The notes: a model not told the origin generated them from the sequence alone. DNA of 64,000 nt from JALEFZ01 sp038527485 (GCA_038527485.1 JBCBFT010000001.1:1-64000); one strand, 5' to 3'; positions 27,374 to 36,848 are shown, counted from the stretch's first letter. Numbers and translations are program-made.

Positions 27374-29473
27374 ATGCGACATATCAAACTACTACTCTTA
27401 ACGCTATTGGTTTGCGGGTTTTGGAGCTGCAATCAAGGAGGAGCAGTACCTCCTACGAGCCTCACTTCCCCCAATGAGCAAATCAAAATCGATTTCCTTC
27501 TCACAGCAGAAGGACAACCCGCTTACGCCGTTTCGTTCAAGGGAAAAACCGTGGTCGATACCTCCACACTTGGCTTCGATCTTCGAGACATGCCTGCCCT
27601 TGGAAAGGGGATGGAAATCCAAACAGTAAACGTCAGTCAATTCTCCGAAACCTGGGAAATGCCATGGGGTGAGCAGCGCGAGGTCATCAACAACTACAAG
27701 CAGATGACCGTCTCTCTCAAGGAAACAGCAGCCCCCAATCGAATGCTCAATATCATTTTCAAAGCCTATGATGATGGCATTGGATTTCGATATGATTTCC
27801 CAACACAAGCAGGGCTAGACACGCTCATCATCATGGACGAGCTCACACAGTTTCAGATGACAGGCGACCATCGTACATGGTGGCATCCTGCGGATTGGGA
27901 TTGCTATGAGCTACAGTATTATGACACAAAGATCTCTGAGATCGATACTACAGGTAAAAAGGGTGACAACACCGCAGGATTTACTCCTGAGCATGCGGTC
28001 AATACCCCCTTTACGATGAAAACAGCAGATGGCGTCTATCTTTCTATCCATGAAGCCAACCTCACAGACTATGCGGGGATGACCGCAAAGGTAGATACAG
28101 CCAACTTGCTGTTCACCAGTGATCTCGTCGCTTCTCGTCGCTACGGATGGAGCGTCAAGCGTGCCCTTCCTTTTCAGACTCCTTGGCGGACCATCCAAAT
28201 CGCAGATCGTGCAGGAGACCTGATCGAGTCCAACATGATCGTCAACCTCAACGAACCCAGTGTCATTGAAGACATGTCATGGTTTGAGCCTACAAAATAT
28301 ATGGGGATTTGGTGGGAAATGCACCTAGGACTCAATACCTGGAAATACGAAGGCGGGCAGCATGGAGCTACCACGGAGCGCGCCAAAGCACTCATCGACT
28401 ACTGTGCAGAGAAAGGATTCGGAGCAATCCTCGTCGAAGGATGGAATACAGGATGGGAGCGTTGGATCGGCTTCCCCGATCGTGAAGGCGTGTTTGATTT
28501 TGTCACACCTTATCCTGACTATGATTTGAAGGAAGTCGTTCGATATGGCAAGGAAAAAGGAGTAGGAATCATCATGCACCATGAGACTTCAGCTGCTACG
28601 CAGACCTATGACAAAATGCGAGATTCTGCCTTCCGTATGATGCAGGAATTGGGTATTCACTCAGTCAAGACGGGTTATGTAGGTCCGATACAGCCTGAGG
28701 GAGAATATCACCACGGGCAATATATGGTCAACCACTACCGTCGGGTATTGAAAGACGGAGCCAAATATCAAGTAGCCATCAACGCGCACGAGCCCATCAA
28801 GGCTACAGGCATACGCCGTACCTATCCCAATGCGATCGCTAGAGAAGGAGTCCGTGGACAGGAGTTCAATGCTTGGGCCAATGATGGAGGAAACAAAACC
28901 AGTCATTTACCAACAGTAGCCTTTACAAGGTTGCTTGGAGGACCGCTAGATTATACGCCAGGAGCCTTCTTGAGAAAGCTGGAAGCCTTCGGAAAAGGCC
29001 ATGGAAGAAAGCTCAACGATCTCCATACGACCATCGGACATGAAATTGCACTCTACGTAGTGATCAATAGCCCCATTCAGATGATCTGTGACTTGCCAGA
29101 GCATATCGGCAATCATCCTTTCTTGGAATTTATTCAAGAGGTGGGCGTCAACTGGGAGACTACGAAGGCGCTAGACGGAGAGCCTGGAGATTACGTCGTC
29201 ATCGCAAGAAATGAGCGCGGAACAGACAAGTGGTTTGTCGGAGCCATTACGGACGAAACAGGACGCGATGTAGAGGTCAAATTAGATTTCCTAGAGCCTG
29301 GCAAAACCTACAATGCAAAGATTTATGGCGATGGCGATAATGCCCATTATGAAACCAATCCTGACGATTATGAAGTTTCTCTTCAGGGCGATCTCACAAG
29401 TGAAAGTACGATCAAATTGACACTCGCCCCTGGTGGAGGCGCTGCGATCAGCCTACTCCCTGCTGGAGAATAA
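27374..29473 (+). CDS. GH97 alpha-glucosidase-like glycoside hydrolase (SusB type)
   Basis: The 699-residue product has a signal with a lipobox-like FWSCN, so it is exported and probably lipidated. It shows the GH97 order: N-terminal beta-sandwich (about 28-270), (beta/alpha)8 barrel (about 280-570; PTKYMGIWWEMHLGLNTW) and a C-terminal beta-domain. Glu355 (LVEGWN), Glu404 (MHHET), Glu473 (NAHEP) and Glu497 (RGQEF) have spacings of 49, 69 and 24, nearly those I recall for SusB Glu391, 439, 508 and 532. This points to an inverting, calcium-dependent alpha-glucosidase rather than a retaining alpha-galactosidase. No SusC/SusD pair is nearby. A structured leader precedes it and a terminator follows. 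Confidence 0.92.
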   Translation: MRHIKLLLLTLLVCGFWSCNQGGAVPPTSLTSPNEQIKIDFLLTAEGQPAYAVSFKGKTVVDTSTLGFDLRDMPALGKGMEIQTVNVSQFSETWEMPWGEQREVINNYKQMTVSLKETAAPNRMLNIIFKAYDDGIGFRYDFPTQAGLDTLIIMDELTQFQMTGDHRTWWHPADWDCYELQYYDTKISEIDTTGKKGDNTAGFTPEHAVNTPFTMKTADGVYLSIHEANLTDYAGMTAKVDTANLLFTSDLVASRRYGWSVKRALPFQTPWRTIQIADRAGDLIESNMIVNLNEPSVIEDMSWFEPTKYMGIWWEMHLGLNTWKYEGGQHGATTERAKALIDYCAEKGFGAILVEGWNTGWERWIGFPDREGVFDFVTPYPDYDLKEVVRYGKEKGVGIIMHHETSAATQTYDKMRDSAFRMMQELGIHSVKTGYVGPIQPEGEYHHGQYMVNHYRRVLKDGAKYQVAINAHEPIKATGIRRTYPNAIAREGVRGQEFNAWANDGGNKTSHLPTVAFTRLLGGPLDYTPGAFLRKLEAFGKGHGRKLNDLHTTIGHEIALYVVINSPIQMICDLPEHIGNHPFLEFIQEVGVNWETTKALDGEPGDYVVIARNERGTDKWFVGAITDETGRDVEVKLDFLEPGKTYNAKIYGDGDNAHYETNPDDYEVSLQGDLTSESTIKLTLAPGGGAAISLLPAGE

Positions 29474-29498
29474 TAGGAATAATATTCTTTTTATGAGA

Positions 29499-29528
29499 CC
29501 TCTGCTTTTGCACGAAGCAGAGGTTTTT
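29499..29528 (+). terminator. Terminator after GH97 gene
   Basis: CCTCTGCTT pairs perfectly with AAGCAGAGG across a seven-base loop, followed by TTTTTG. Confidence 0.85.
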
Positions 29529-29672
29529 GTTTGTCTATATTTCCCATCCGTAAGTACCTGAAGCAAGTTCCATATATGATCTTTTTTACCTTTCAGTTGT
29601 AGAAAGAAAGAAGGCTAACTGGAATGAGATAAAGGTGTAGATGCATTTCCCTGACTTAACCGCTTTTTTTCG

Positions 29673-29680
29673 TAAATTTG
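29673..29680 (+). promoter_or_regulatory. -7 promoter box for the GT2 gene
   Basis: TAAATTTG matches TAnnTTTG exactly and lies 35 bases before the start codon. No good TTG is seen at the -33 distance. Confidence 0.45.
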
Positions 29681-29715
29681 GCTCTATTCGAAAATGATTA
29701 TAGGCAACTTTAGTT

Positions 29716-30681
29716 ATGAATATTTCGGTTGTTATTCCATTATACAATGAAGATGAATCCCTTCCCCCACTCATAGAATGGATTCACAAGGTCATGATGG
29801 AAAACCAGTTTACCTATGAGGTAGTGTTTGTGGATGATGGGAGCCGAGACAAATCCTGGTCTGTGATCGAGGCGCTGGCGCAGGATTATCCTGCTGTAAG
29901 AGGCATTCGGTTTCAGCGCAACTACGGCAAGTCGGCAGCTCTTCAAAAGGGGTTTGAAACAGCAGAAGGCGAGGTGATCATCACCATGGATGCAGACCTT
30001 CAGGATAGTCCCGATGAGATACCAGAACTTTATCGCCTGATTGTAGAAGAAGGGTATGACCTTATATCGGGATGGAAGAAGAAGCGCTATGATCCCATCT
30101 CTAAAACGATTCCATCTAAGTTCTTTAATTACATCACGCGCGTCGTTTCAGGCATCAAACTCAACGACTTCAATTGCGGACTCAAGTCCTATCGAAAGGA
30201 TGTAGTCAAAGCCATCGAAGTATACGGAGAGATGCACCGGTACGTGCCGCTACTCGCCAAGTGGGCAGGATTTGATAACATAGGAGAAAAGGAAGTCGAA
30301 CACCGTGCGCGCCAATATGGTAAATCTAAATTTGGACTCAACAGATTCATCAACGGGTTCCTGGACCTCATCTCTATTGTCGTAGTCCAAAAGTATCTAA
30401 AGAAACCCATGCACTTTTTTGGAGCTTGGGGCATGGTTTTTACCCTCATCGGAGCTGCTGACCTTCTCTATTTGGCCGCAGTCAAGATTCTAGATGGAGA
30501 GTTGGGCAATAGACTCCCTGCCATTGCTTTTGGCAGTGTGATGTTCATTTCAGGCATTTTACTCTTTAGTACAGGATTGTTGGCCGAATTGATTGGCCGC
30601 AATTCTCCCTACAAAAACCAGTATACCATCAAAGAAAGGCTGGAAAATGGAGAAACCTTTGCTGAAAAAGTTCCTGGTTGA
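29716..30681 (+). CDS. Polyprenyl-phosphate GT2 glycosyltransferase (DPM1/GtrB-like)
   Basis: The 321-residue protein has an N-terminal GT-A domain (about 1-225) with VVIPLYNEDESLPPL, VVFVDDGSRDKSW and ITMDADLQDSPDEIPELY, the last carrying the metal-binding Asp-x-Asp. Two C-terminal membrane helices follow (about 238-262 and 272-298), as in enzymes that attach a sugar to undecaprenyl phosphate for wall or lipid-A decoration. It has its own promoter box and a following hairpin, so it is probably a single-gene unit, although a sugar-nucleotide epimerase follows. Confidence 0.88.
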   Translation: MNISVVIPLYNEDESLPPLIEWIHKVMMENQFTYEVVFVDDGSRDKSWSVIEALAQDYPAVRGIRFQRNYGKSAALQKGFETAEGEVIITMDADLQDSPDEIPELYRLIVEEGYDLISGWKKKRYDPISKTIPSKFFNYITRVVSGIKLNDFNCGLKSYRKDVVKAIEVYGEMHRYVPLLAKWAGFDNIGEKEVEHRARQYGKSKFGLNRFINGFLDLISIVVVQKYLKKPMHFFGAWGMVFTLIGAADLLYLAAVKILDGELGNRLPAIAFGSVMFISGILLFSTGLLAELIGRNSPYKNQYTIKERLENGETFAEKVPG

Positions 30682-30706
30682 AGCTAAGTATACCTTATAA
30701 AAATAT

Positions 30707-30730
30707 AGAGCTACCTGGGAGGGTGGCTCT
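30707..30730 (+). terminator. Hairpin after the GT2 gene
   Basis: AGAGCTACC pairs with GGTGGCTCT (one wobble) around six bases, 26 bases after the stop. A clear T run is lacking, so termination strength is uncertain. Confidence 0.5.
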
Positions 30731-30873
30731 TGCCATTTAGAAATATTCCGCCTTGAACATGAGGCTAAGACCAAGCAATGAAAATATTACACTTTCAGAA
30801 CAGGGGTTTATTGAAAGGAAGGTTGTTTTTTCCCTTCTTTGCAGACTAAAATAATTCATACAGTTCATGGGAC

Positions 30874-30899
30874 TTGGGTCCGTGAGGTTCCTACTTTTG
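30874..30899 (+). promoter_or_regulatory. Promoter for the epimerase gene
   Basis: TACTTTTG (30892-30899) matches TAnnTTTG, with TTG (30874-30876) 15 bases upstream. The start codon is 76 bases downstream. Confidence 0.5.
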
Positions 30900-30974
30900 C
30901 ACTACTACAGGATCGTATAACTGGAACCTTCACGACTTTTGCTCTCGCATCTTTCACATTCGATTTCAAGCACT

Positions 30975-32063
30975 ATGAAATATCATTTGATTTCTGGAGG
31001 TTGTGGCTTTGTAGGCCGCAATGTAGCCAAGCACCTCCTTCGCACGACTCAAGATCGGATCATCGTAGTAGATGACTGCTCCGTAGGAATGCCTCCTGCT
31101 GAGTGGCCCATGCCTGAAGGAGGTGTCTTTTTAGGAGGAAGTCCCAAACGTACCGTAGGAAAAGCCGAGTTTTGGGGGGAGAATGAGGAGTTCATCTTTT
31201 GGAATGGTGATTTTCGCTATTTCCTTCGCCATATGCTAGAAGAAGAAAACTGGCTCAAGGATTCGCTGGGACTTACGGACTTTGAGAAATTTGCCGATGT
31301 CTTTCACTTTGCTGCTATCGTCGGTGGCCGTGCCAAAATAGACGGTGATCCTATGATGGTAGCACTAGATCTTTCTATCGACGCAGAGTTTTTCTACTGG
31401 GCCGTTCGTCACATGCCTTCGCGCGTGCTTTTTCCTTCTTCGAGCGCAGCATATCCTGTGGACCTCCAAGGGGAAGGCGATTATGTGGCCCTTAAAGAAA
31501 GTGATATAGACTTTGAAGGGGGAAAACTAGGACAGCCCGACATGACCTATGGTTGGTCTAAACTGACGGGAGAATATCTGGCGCGCATTGCGGCCGAGCA
31601 TTACAACCTCCACGTAGCCTGTGTACGTCCGTTTTCGGGCTACGGCGAAGATCAGGATCTCTCCTACCCTATTCCCGCCATTGCTATGCGTGCCGCAAAG
31701 AAAGAGACGCCATTTGAGGTATGGGGGACGGGCAAACAAGGTCGTGACTTCGTACACATTCAGGACTGCGTGGATGCCATCATGTTCGCCTTGGAAAATA
31801 TCAAGGACGGAACGGCCATGAACATTGGCTCAGGCAAAATCACTTCCTTCCTGGAAATCATCAACGTCTTTACTCAGTTTGCTGGCTATGCCCCCCCCAT
31901 CAAGCAACTGCTGGACAAACCTGTAGGCGTGCATGCGCGCCATGCCAATATGGACTATGTCTTTCATTCTCTGGGGTGGAAGCCCAAACTGAGTCTAGAA
32001 GATGGTATGAAGCGCGTGTACGACGCAGCTGTCAAGAAGGCGGAGGGCCAGCAAGTTTCTTAA
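30975..32063 (+). CDS. NAD-dependent epimerase/dehydratase (extended SDR)
   Basis: The 362-residue product begins with the Rossmann motif LISGGCGFVGRNVAK. It has the active-site Ser in FPSSSAAYP and Tyr/Lys in TYGWSKLTGEY, so the full SDR catalytic set is present. RPFSGYGEDQDLSYPIPAI and GRDFVHIQDCVDAI are typical sugar-nucleotide-binding segments. It probably acts on a UDP- or GDP-sugar as an epimerase or dehydratase; the exact reaction cannot be assigned. The ATG at 30975 sits right before the Rossmann strand; a start 36 bases upstream would add a nonsensical leader. It is followed by a strong terminator. A link with the upstream glycosyltransferase in glycan synthesis is inference. Confidence 0.85.
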   Translation: MKYHLISGGCGFVGRNVAKHLLRTTQDRIIVVDDCSVGMPPAEWPMPEGGVFLGGSPKRTVGKAEFWGENEEFIFWNGDFRYFLRHMLEEENWLKDSLGLTDFEKFADVFHFAAIVGGRAKIDGDPMMVALDLSIDAEFFYWAVRHMPSRVLFPSSSAAYPVDLQGEGDYVALKESDIDFEGGKLGQPDMTYGWSKLTGEYLARIAAEHYNLHVACVRPFSGYGEDQDLSYPIPAIAMRAAKKETPFEVWGTGKQGRDFVHIQDCVDAIMFALENIKDGTAMNIGSGKITSFLEIINVFTQFAGYAPPIKQLLDKPVGVHARHANMDYVFHSLGWKPKLSLEDGMKRVYDAAVKKAEGQQVS

Positions 32064-32081
32064 AGTATCTGGAAAACGTAT

Positions 32082-32122
32082 GAAACATGCTCAGCAACTC
32101 ATGAGGTTGTTGAGCATGTTTC
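32082..32122 (+). terminator. Strong terminator after the epimerase gene
   Basis: GAAACATGCTCA pairs with TGAGCATGTTTC, extended inward by a G-U pair and CAAC/GTTG, around a seven-base loop. It begins 19 bases after the stop codon. Confidence 0.8.
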
Positions 32123-32124
32123 TT

Positions 32125-32386
32125 AAGTACTTTCACAAGTAAAAAAGTGGAACACCGTCTCCTCCAGATTGTATCTGGAGCATATATTTAGCTTCAGTTA
32201 CAAACTGAAGGAGGCCAGTTCTATGCATAGCTGTTAAGGGAAATCTTTACACTACACGATCTCTTTTGGAAGTAGTCTAGGGTTGAAACCACTAGCCTAG
32301 ATTCTACCACCCTTTCAGGGTTCAAAAGCTTATTTGTTGTCCTGAAGGGACAGTGTCATATAGCATGTGGAGTTTAGTCCCATGCT
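32125..32386. repeat. Run of short hairpins in non-coding DNA
   Basis: After the terminator the 32.1-32.4 kb spacer holds no convincing frame but many small inverted repeats. AAGTACTT (32125-32132) is a palindrome. CTCCAGAT-TGT-ATCTGGAG (32163-32181) and CTTCAGTT-ACA-AACTGAAG (32193-32211) are two twin hairpins with three-base loops. CTATGCATAG (32221-32230) is palindromic. TCTAGG/CCTAGA (32276-32301), ACCC-TTTCA-GGGT (32309-32321), TGTCC-TGAAG-GGACA (32338-32352) and AGCATG/CATGCT (32362-32386) follow. CCTCC at 32162 could instead pair with GGAGG at 32210, giving an alternative fold. Confidence 0.6.
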
Positions 32387-32431
32387 CAAAGCGTATGCGA
32401 CATAACCCTATTTTATTTGTCTACCTCCCAC

Positions 32432-32719
32432 CTAAGACCTGAGTGCTCTCACTTGTTCCTGCTTACTAAGCTCTTTTTGAATTTCGAACTCTTCCATCTT
32501 CCACATATAGTCCAAAACGTCAATGATAGACTCATCCAGTTTCTCTAGAGAAACCTGAAAATGGTCGAAAACTAAATCAGTGGGTTCACCTTCCTTGACC
32601 ATCGTAGTTAAGCTCTTGAGATTGGCAAGATGCGGACGGAGCTGATGCGAAAGCTTTTTGATAAGGATATCACGACTACACTTCAAACTAGGGTTGTATG
32701 CGTGTATGGGTAACATCAT
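32432..32719 (-). CDS. Orphan histidine-kinase dimerization (HisKA-like) protein
   Basis: The product has only 95 residues and looks like an isolated DHp helical hairpin. KKLSHQLRPHLANLKSL resembles the H-box SHELRTPL, with the phosphoacceptor-like His25, and the second helix is FDHFQVSLEKLDESIIDVLDYM. There is no sensor, ATPase (HATPase_c) or receiver domain, and none in the adjacent DNA. It could be a phosphotransfer or kinase-binding protein, or a remnant of a kinase. The helix pattern is intact and the frame has no decay. It stands alone between non-coding stretches. Confidence 0.55.
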   Translation of the reverse strand: MMLPIHAYNPSLKCSRDILIKKLSHQLRPHLANLKSLTTMVKEGEPTDLVFDHFQVSLEKLDESIIDVLDYMWKMEEFEIQKELSKQEQVRALRS

Positions 32720-32942
32720 GAGACTATTCCAACGAATAAATGGTGGATGATTTTGAATACATAGGCAATTAACTATGAATGGCGCATGGTCCTTCTATTA
32801 TTTCGATTTATGTAATATTTTAGCTTTTTTTTGGAAAAAATTCAGATAAAAGGAGCTTTATTCTACGTAAGGTTAAAGGAGTATAAGTAGATTTCTTTAT
32901 CCTAATTTCCCAATACTTCCCCCAGTCTAGTCGATTAAGTCC

Positions 32943-32980
32943 TAAAAATAAAAGGTACAATGCCCGTCAGACATTGTACC
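32943..32980 (-). terminator. Terminator of the five-repeat secreted protein gene
   Basis: GGTACAATG (32954-32962) and CATTGTACC (32972-32980) form a perfect nine-base stem. On the minus strand it is followed by TTTTATTTTT. The rest of the 32720-33060 spacer is AT-rich with no other recognisable feature. Confidence 0.8.
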
Positions 32981-33060
32981 CCCATCCTCCTGAAAAGTTA
33001 AGCCCTACCTACATTCTCCCCTCATTCCTCTCAACTTTCAGGAAATACACCACGGTCAAC

Positions 33061-36000
33061 TTATTGTTTGACAATCTTGATAACCTCAAATAGCTGTGCG
33101 CTGCGTAGCTCTACCGTGTAGATGCCACGCGCCAGGGTCGAAAGATCCACCTGCTGAGACTGACTCAGATTGATCGACTGACGCAAAACCAACTGTCCAG
33201 TAACAGTTCGCACATTCATCTCTACTGCGCCTACACCATCTACAGATTGAAGCGTCACCCATCCTGTGGTAGGGTTGGGCATCAACTGAATACGCTGCCT
33301 GACTTCCAATTCATTTACGCTTGTCACAACTTGGATGATGGTTCCCAATGTCCCATCCAAAATACCTTTAGGTGCTTGAGGTGAAGCATGAGCCACAGGA
33401 CGTCCAGCACAAGTCTGTGATAGGTCAATCAACTCATCATCTCCAAACTCATCTTTAGGGAAACCAGGAGTAAGCGTTTGGTCGATCCAGTAAATGCCTG
33501 TAGTATTCCCATCAAACGAAAGACTCGTATCCAGTGGAGCTGCCTGAGTCGTAAAACTCGAAACTCCTGGAGGGGCAAATAGCGTATCTTGCTGGCGCGG
33601 ATTGTCATTCCAAGTAGCATAGATGTAAAAAATCGAAATGCTATTTGGGTTCGTCACCTCCCAGTTGAGTTTCTGGGTAGCAGGATCAAAGCAAACGAAG
33701 TTCAAATCTAAATCCTGAATAATGCCTGGCTGTTGAAAAGTGGCTTCGTTAGAGAAGCTAGATATATCCGACACATTGAATGCTTGCACACGATAGGTGA
33801 CATCGACCCCGAAAGCTGTGGTGGTATCTGTGAAGCTTGTCGCATCTGTCCCCAGTGTTGCGACTTGTTCAAACGCGCCACTGCCAACCTTACGCTCTAC
33901 GGTAAAGCCATCTTCATTATTCGCATTATCTGTCCAGCTCAGCACAGGGAGAAATTGTGTGTCGTACAAGATTCCGAGATTCGTCGGAGCTCCTATACCT
34001 GTAGCAGGCGTAGCGATCCAGAATATCGATCCCACATCTTCAGCTCCGCCTATATAATCAAAAGGTGACTGTCCATCTATGAATGCAGCGGCATCATCCC
34101 AACGACCGATAGCAACTGCATTGCCTACTCTAAATCCATTACCTACCCCCCACTGGGCAAAGTCTCTTGTTACAGCAGCATTCTGATTGTTGAAGCCCAA
34201 CACATTGGTAGAGAATAAGAAGATTGATCCTACATCTAGTACCCCTCCAACAGTCAACACACGAATCGTCACCTCTTCTCCTGGCGCCAGATCTAAATCT
34301 CCAGCTACGATCTCCACTTCCGCAGGATTTCCTACCTGAGGATAAACCCCAGCCTGCGTACAGAAGAAGTAATTGCCAATATTTCGATCTACAGTATCGA
34401 AGTTTTTGATCACAATGGTATCGCCCTCAGGGATGATACGCGACATACGAATGGCTGTATTGTCTATCCATCTGGAAGATCCTAGGTCGCTTTGTCCCCC
34501 GACAAATACAAATGGTGCCTGTCCTTGGACAAAATCAATTGCACTGGTCCATCTTCCAGCATTTACCGATTGTCCCACACGTGGCTGATTGGCGGCACCC
34601 CACTGTATGTAATCCGCAATGTCAGTAGCTGCATTAGAACCAAATACGGGATTAATGAAGAGTGTCAAACCACCATTGGCATCGGGCAGGGCTTGAATAT
34701 TGCCTGATCCTGAGGTCAAGTCAAACGTCGCCTCATCACCAGGAGCCAAATTCAAGCTACCTGTAATGTTGGTGTAGTTATTCAATTGATTGTACTGGCC
34801 AGGACCCAAGCAGAAATTATATGTCGAGAGGTCTTCGGTTGTACCGCCGAAGTTTTTCAACGTGATTGTCTCCGTAAGCGTGTTGACTTCGACGAATCTT
34901 ATAGCAGCAGGCGCTACAGAACCCGACCAAAAACTTGCACCTATATCGTCTGCATCTCCATTATAAGCAAAGGGAGAATTTCCAGAGACAAAGTTATTCA
35001 CATCATCCCAGCGACCTGCATTCACGGCCTGTCCCACGCGGGGCTGATTGGCGGCTCCCCACTGCACATAGTCTGCGATATCGTTGGCTGAGTTGGAACC
35101 AAATACGGGATTGATAAAGAGGGCCAAACCACCATTGGCATCAGGAAGTGCTTGGACATTGCCAGATCCAGAAGTCAAGTCAAACATGGCTACTCCATTA
35201 GGAGCCAAATTCAAGCTACCTGTAATGTTGGTATAGGCGTTTAGTTGATTGTATTGACCTGGACCCAAGCAAAAATTATAGGCTGAGAGGTCCTCAGCTG
35301 ATCCACCAAAATTCTTTAAGGTAACCGTTTCATTTTGCGTGTCAATGTTCACGATGCGCACGCGCGCAGGAGTTGTCGCATTCCAAAAAGAAGCCCCTAC
35401 ATCTGCCCCGCCTCCAACAAAATAATAGGGCGCTGCCCCACTTACGAAGTTGTATACATTGTCCCATCTACCTGCAGTTACGGCTTGTCCCACGCGCGGC
35501 TGATTGGCGGCACCCCATTGTACGTAATCTCCCAGATCCGCTGGCGAACTTGATCCAAAAACGGGATTGATAAATAAGGCCAAGGCTCCATTGGCATCAG
35601 GTAAAGCGGCTACGTTGCCCGTGCTAGAAGTCAGGTCAATGATTACAGTTGCATTGGGGCTAAGGTTCAAGCTACCCGTTATATAGGTGTAGTTGCTGAG
35701 CTGGTTATAGTTCCCAGGTCCTAAACAAAAGTTGTAGCCTGAGACATCCTCTGCAGTCCCTCCAAAGTTTTTCAGTGTGACTGTTTCATTGGTGGGATCG
35801 ATGCGTAGGATACGGATATTGGCAGGAGTCGTACCCACCCAAAAAGTAGAACCAAAATCTGTGGCATTTCCTGTATAGTTGAATGGAGCAGCTCCCGTCA
35901 CAAAGTTATTGGCATTGTCCCATCGACAAGCGAGAACAGCTTGGTCCACACGAGGCTGATGGGCTGCCCCCCACTGCACATAGTCTCCGAGATCATTGGG

Positions 36001-36351
36001 GGAGTTAGAACCAAATACAGGGTTGATAAACAACGCCAAGCCCCCATTTGTATCTGGCAAGGCCTGTACATTGCCTCCGCTAGAAGTCAAATCAAAAGTG
36101 ACAGTTGAATTGGGGGTAAGATAAAGGCTTCCTGTGATGTTCGTATAATTGTTGAGTTGGTTATAATTACCAGGACCCAAACAGAAGTTGTAAGTGGAAA
36201 GGTCTACAGGACTTCCTCCAAAGTTCTTCAAAATCACAGTCTCTGTTCCTGTATCCAAACTTAGGATACGAACCTGGGCAGATACATACACCCCCCAAAG
36301 CATCATCGCTGAAAGGAGCAGCAAACTAAGCGAATAGTTTCGATTAAACAT
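33061..36351 (-). CDS. T9SS cargo with five lamin-tail-like repeats
   Basis: The 1096-residue product has a signal peptide (cleavage near YVSAQ). Five tandem units of about 145 residues fill positions 27-750. Each begins like VRIVNIDTQNETVTLKNFGG and contains YNFCLGPGNYNQLNNYTNIT, ALFINPVFGS and DYVQWGAANQPRVGQAV, then GRWD, and closes on FW. Units 1-4 are close copies; unit 5 is divergent. The opening strand plus glycine-rich turn is reminiscent of the lamin-tail domain. A fibronectin-III-like domain follows (SWTDNANNEDGFTVERK, near 780), and a T9SS type A sorting domain ends the protein (MPNPTTGWVTLQ, LARGIYTVEL). A secreted or surface structural or adhesive role is inferred. Each unit keeps one Cys, which is unusual. 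Confidence 0.8.
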   Translation of the reverse strand: MFNRNYSLSLLLLSAMMLWGVYVSAQVRILSLDTGTETVILKNFGGSPVDLSTYNFCLGPGNYNQLNNYTNITGSLYLTPNSTVTFDLTSSGGNVQALPDTNGGLALFINPVFGSNSPNDLGDYVQWGAAHQPRVDQAVLACRWDNANNFVTGAAPFNYTGNATDFGSTFWVGTTPANIRILRIDPTNETVTLKNFGGTAEDVSGYNFCLGPGNYNQLSNYTYITGSLNLSPNATVIIDLTSSTGNVAALPDANGALALFINPVFGSSSPADLGDYVQWGAANQPRVGQAVTAGRWDNVYNFVSGAAPYYFVGGGADVGASFWNATTPARVRIVNIDTQNETVTLKNFGGSAEDLSAYNFCLGPGQYNQLNAYTNITGSLNLAPNGVAMFDLTSGSGNVQALPDANGGLALFINPVFGSNSANDIADYVQWGAANQPRVGQAVNAGRWDDVNNFVSGNSPFAYNGDADDIGASFWSGSVAPAAIRFVEVNTLTETITLKNFGGTTEDLSTYNFCLGPGQYNQLNNYTNITGSLNLAPGDEATFDLTSGSGNIQALPDANGGLTLFINPVFGSNAATDIADYIQWGAANQPRVGQSVNAGRWTSAIDFVQGQAPFVFVGGQSDLGSSRWIDNTAIRMSRIIPEGDTIVIKNFDTVDRNIGNYFFCTQAGVYPQVGNPAEVEIVAGDLDLAPGEEVTIRVLTVGGVLDVGSIFLFSTNVLGFNNQNAAVTRDFAQWGVGNGFRVGNAVAIGRWDDAAAFIDGQSPFDYIGGAEDVGSIFWIATPATGIGAPTNLGILYDTQFLPVLSWTDNANNEDGFTVERKVGSGAFEQVATLGTDATSFTDTTTAFGVDVTYRVQAFNVSDISSFSNEATFQQPGIIQDLDLNFVCFDPATQKLNWEVTNPNSISIFYIYATWNDNPRQQDTLFAPPGVSSFTTQAAPLDTSLSFDGNTTGIYWIDQTLTPGFPKDEFGDDELIDLSQTCAGRPVAHASPQAPKGILDGTLGTIIQVVTSVNELEVRQRIQLMPNPTTGWVTLQSVDGVGAVEMNVRTVTGQLVLRQSINLSQSQQVDLSTLARGIYTVELRSAQLFEVIKIVKQ

Positions 36352-36848
36352 ATAAGTGTTAATAAAAGATTACTAATAATAACAAGTGCACAAAACATCT
36401 CCTGCTCCTTCAGAATGGCCTCCTGAGAAGATCTTATGTTAAAAAGAAGCATGAAATGTATGTCCTCAGTGTGTCATAGACACCGAGCCTGCATTTGTCA
36501 AAAAATGATGATTCGTTTGAATTCCCCTAATTCGAATGCAAGGTGCAAGGATTCTTGAGTAAGGACAATCCTCATATAAGGGGTTTTTTATATCGGTATA
36601 CTCCTCTAAAAGGGGGATTTTTCAATATTATTGTTAATGGAGCATTATCTGGCACTATTTTCTATGTTCAAACATCTATAAAATTTTCATCCATGGATAT
36701 AAATATTTTGATTCTACCTTAATCCATCTAAATATCATTTATATATTTATATATATAATTATTCTAATCTTGCAAAATCCCCCTTTTGGGGGATTAAAAA
36801 ATGAGGACATTTTTCCTTCTTGTGCTTGTATTCAATTGTGATGATCAG

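Noticed and set aside
29586..29774. Minus-strand frame of 62 codons before the GT2 gene
   Set aside because: It overlaps the GT2 promoter box and start codon and has no recognisable features.
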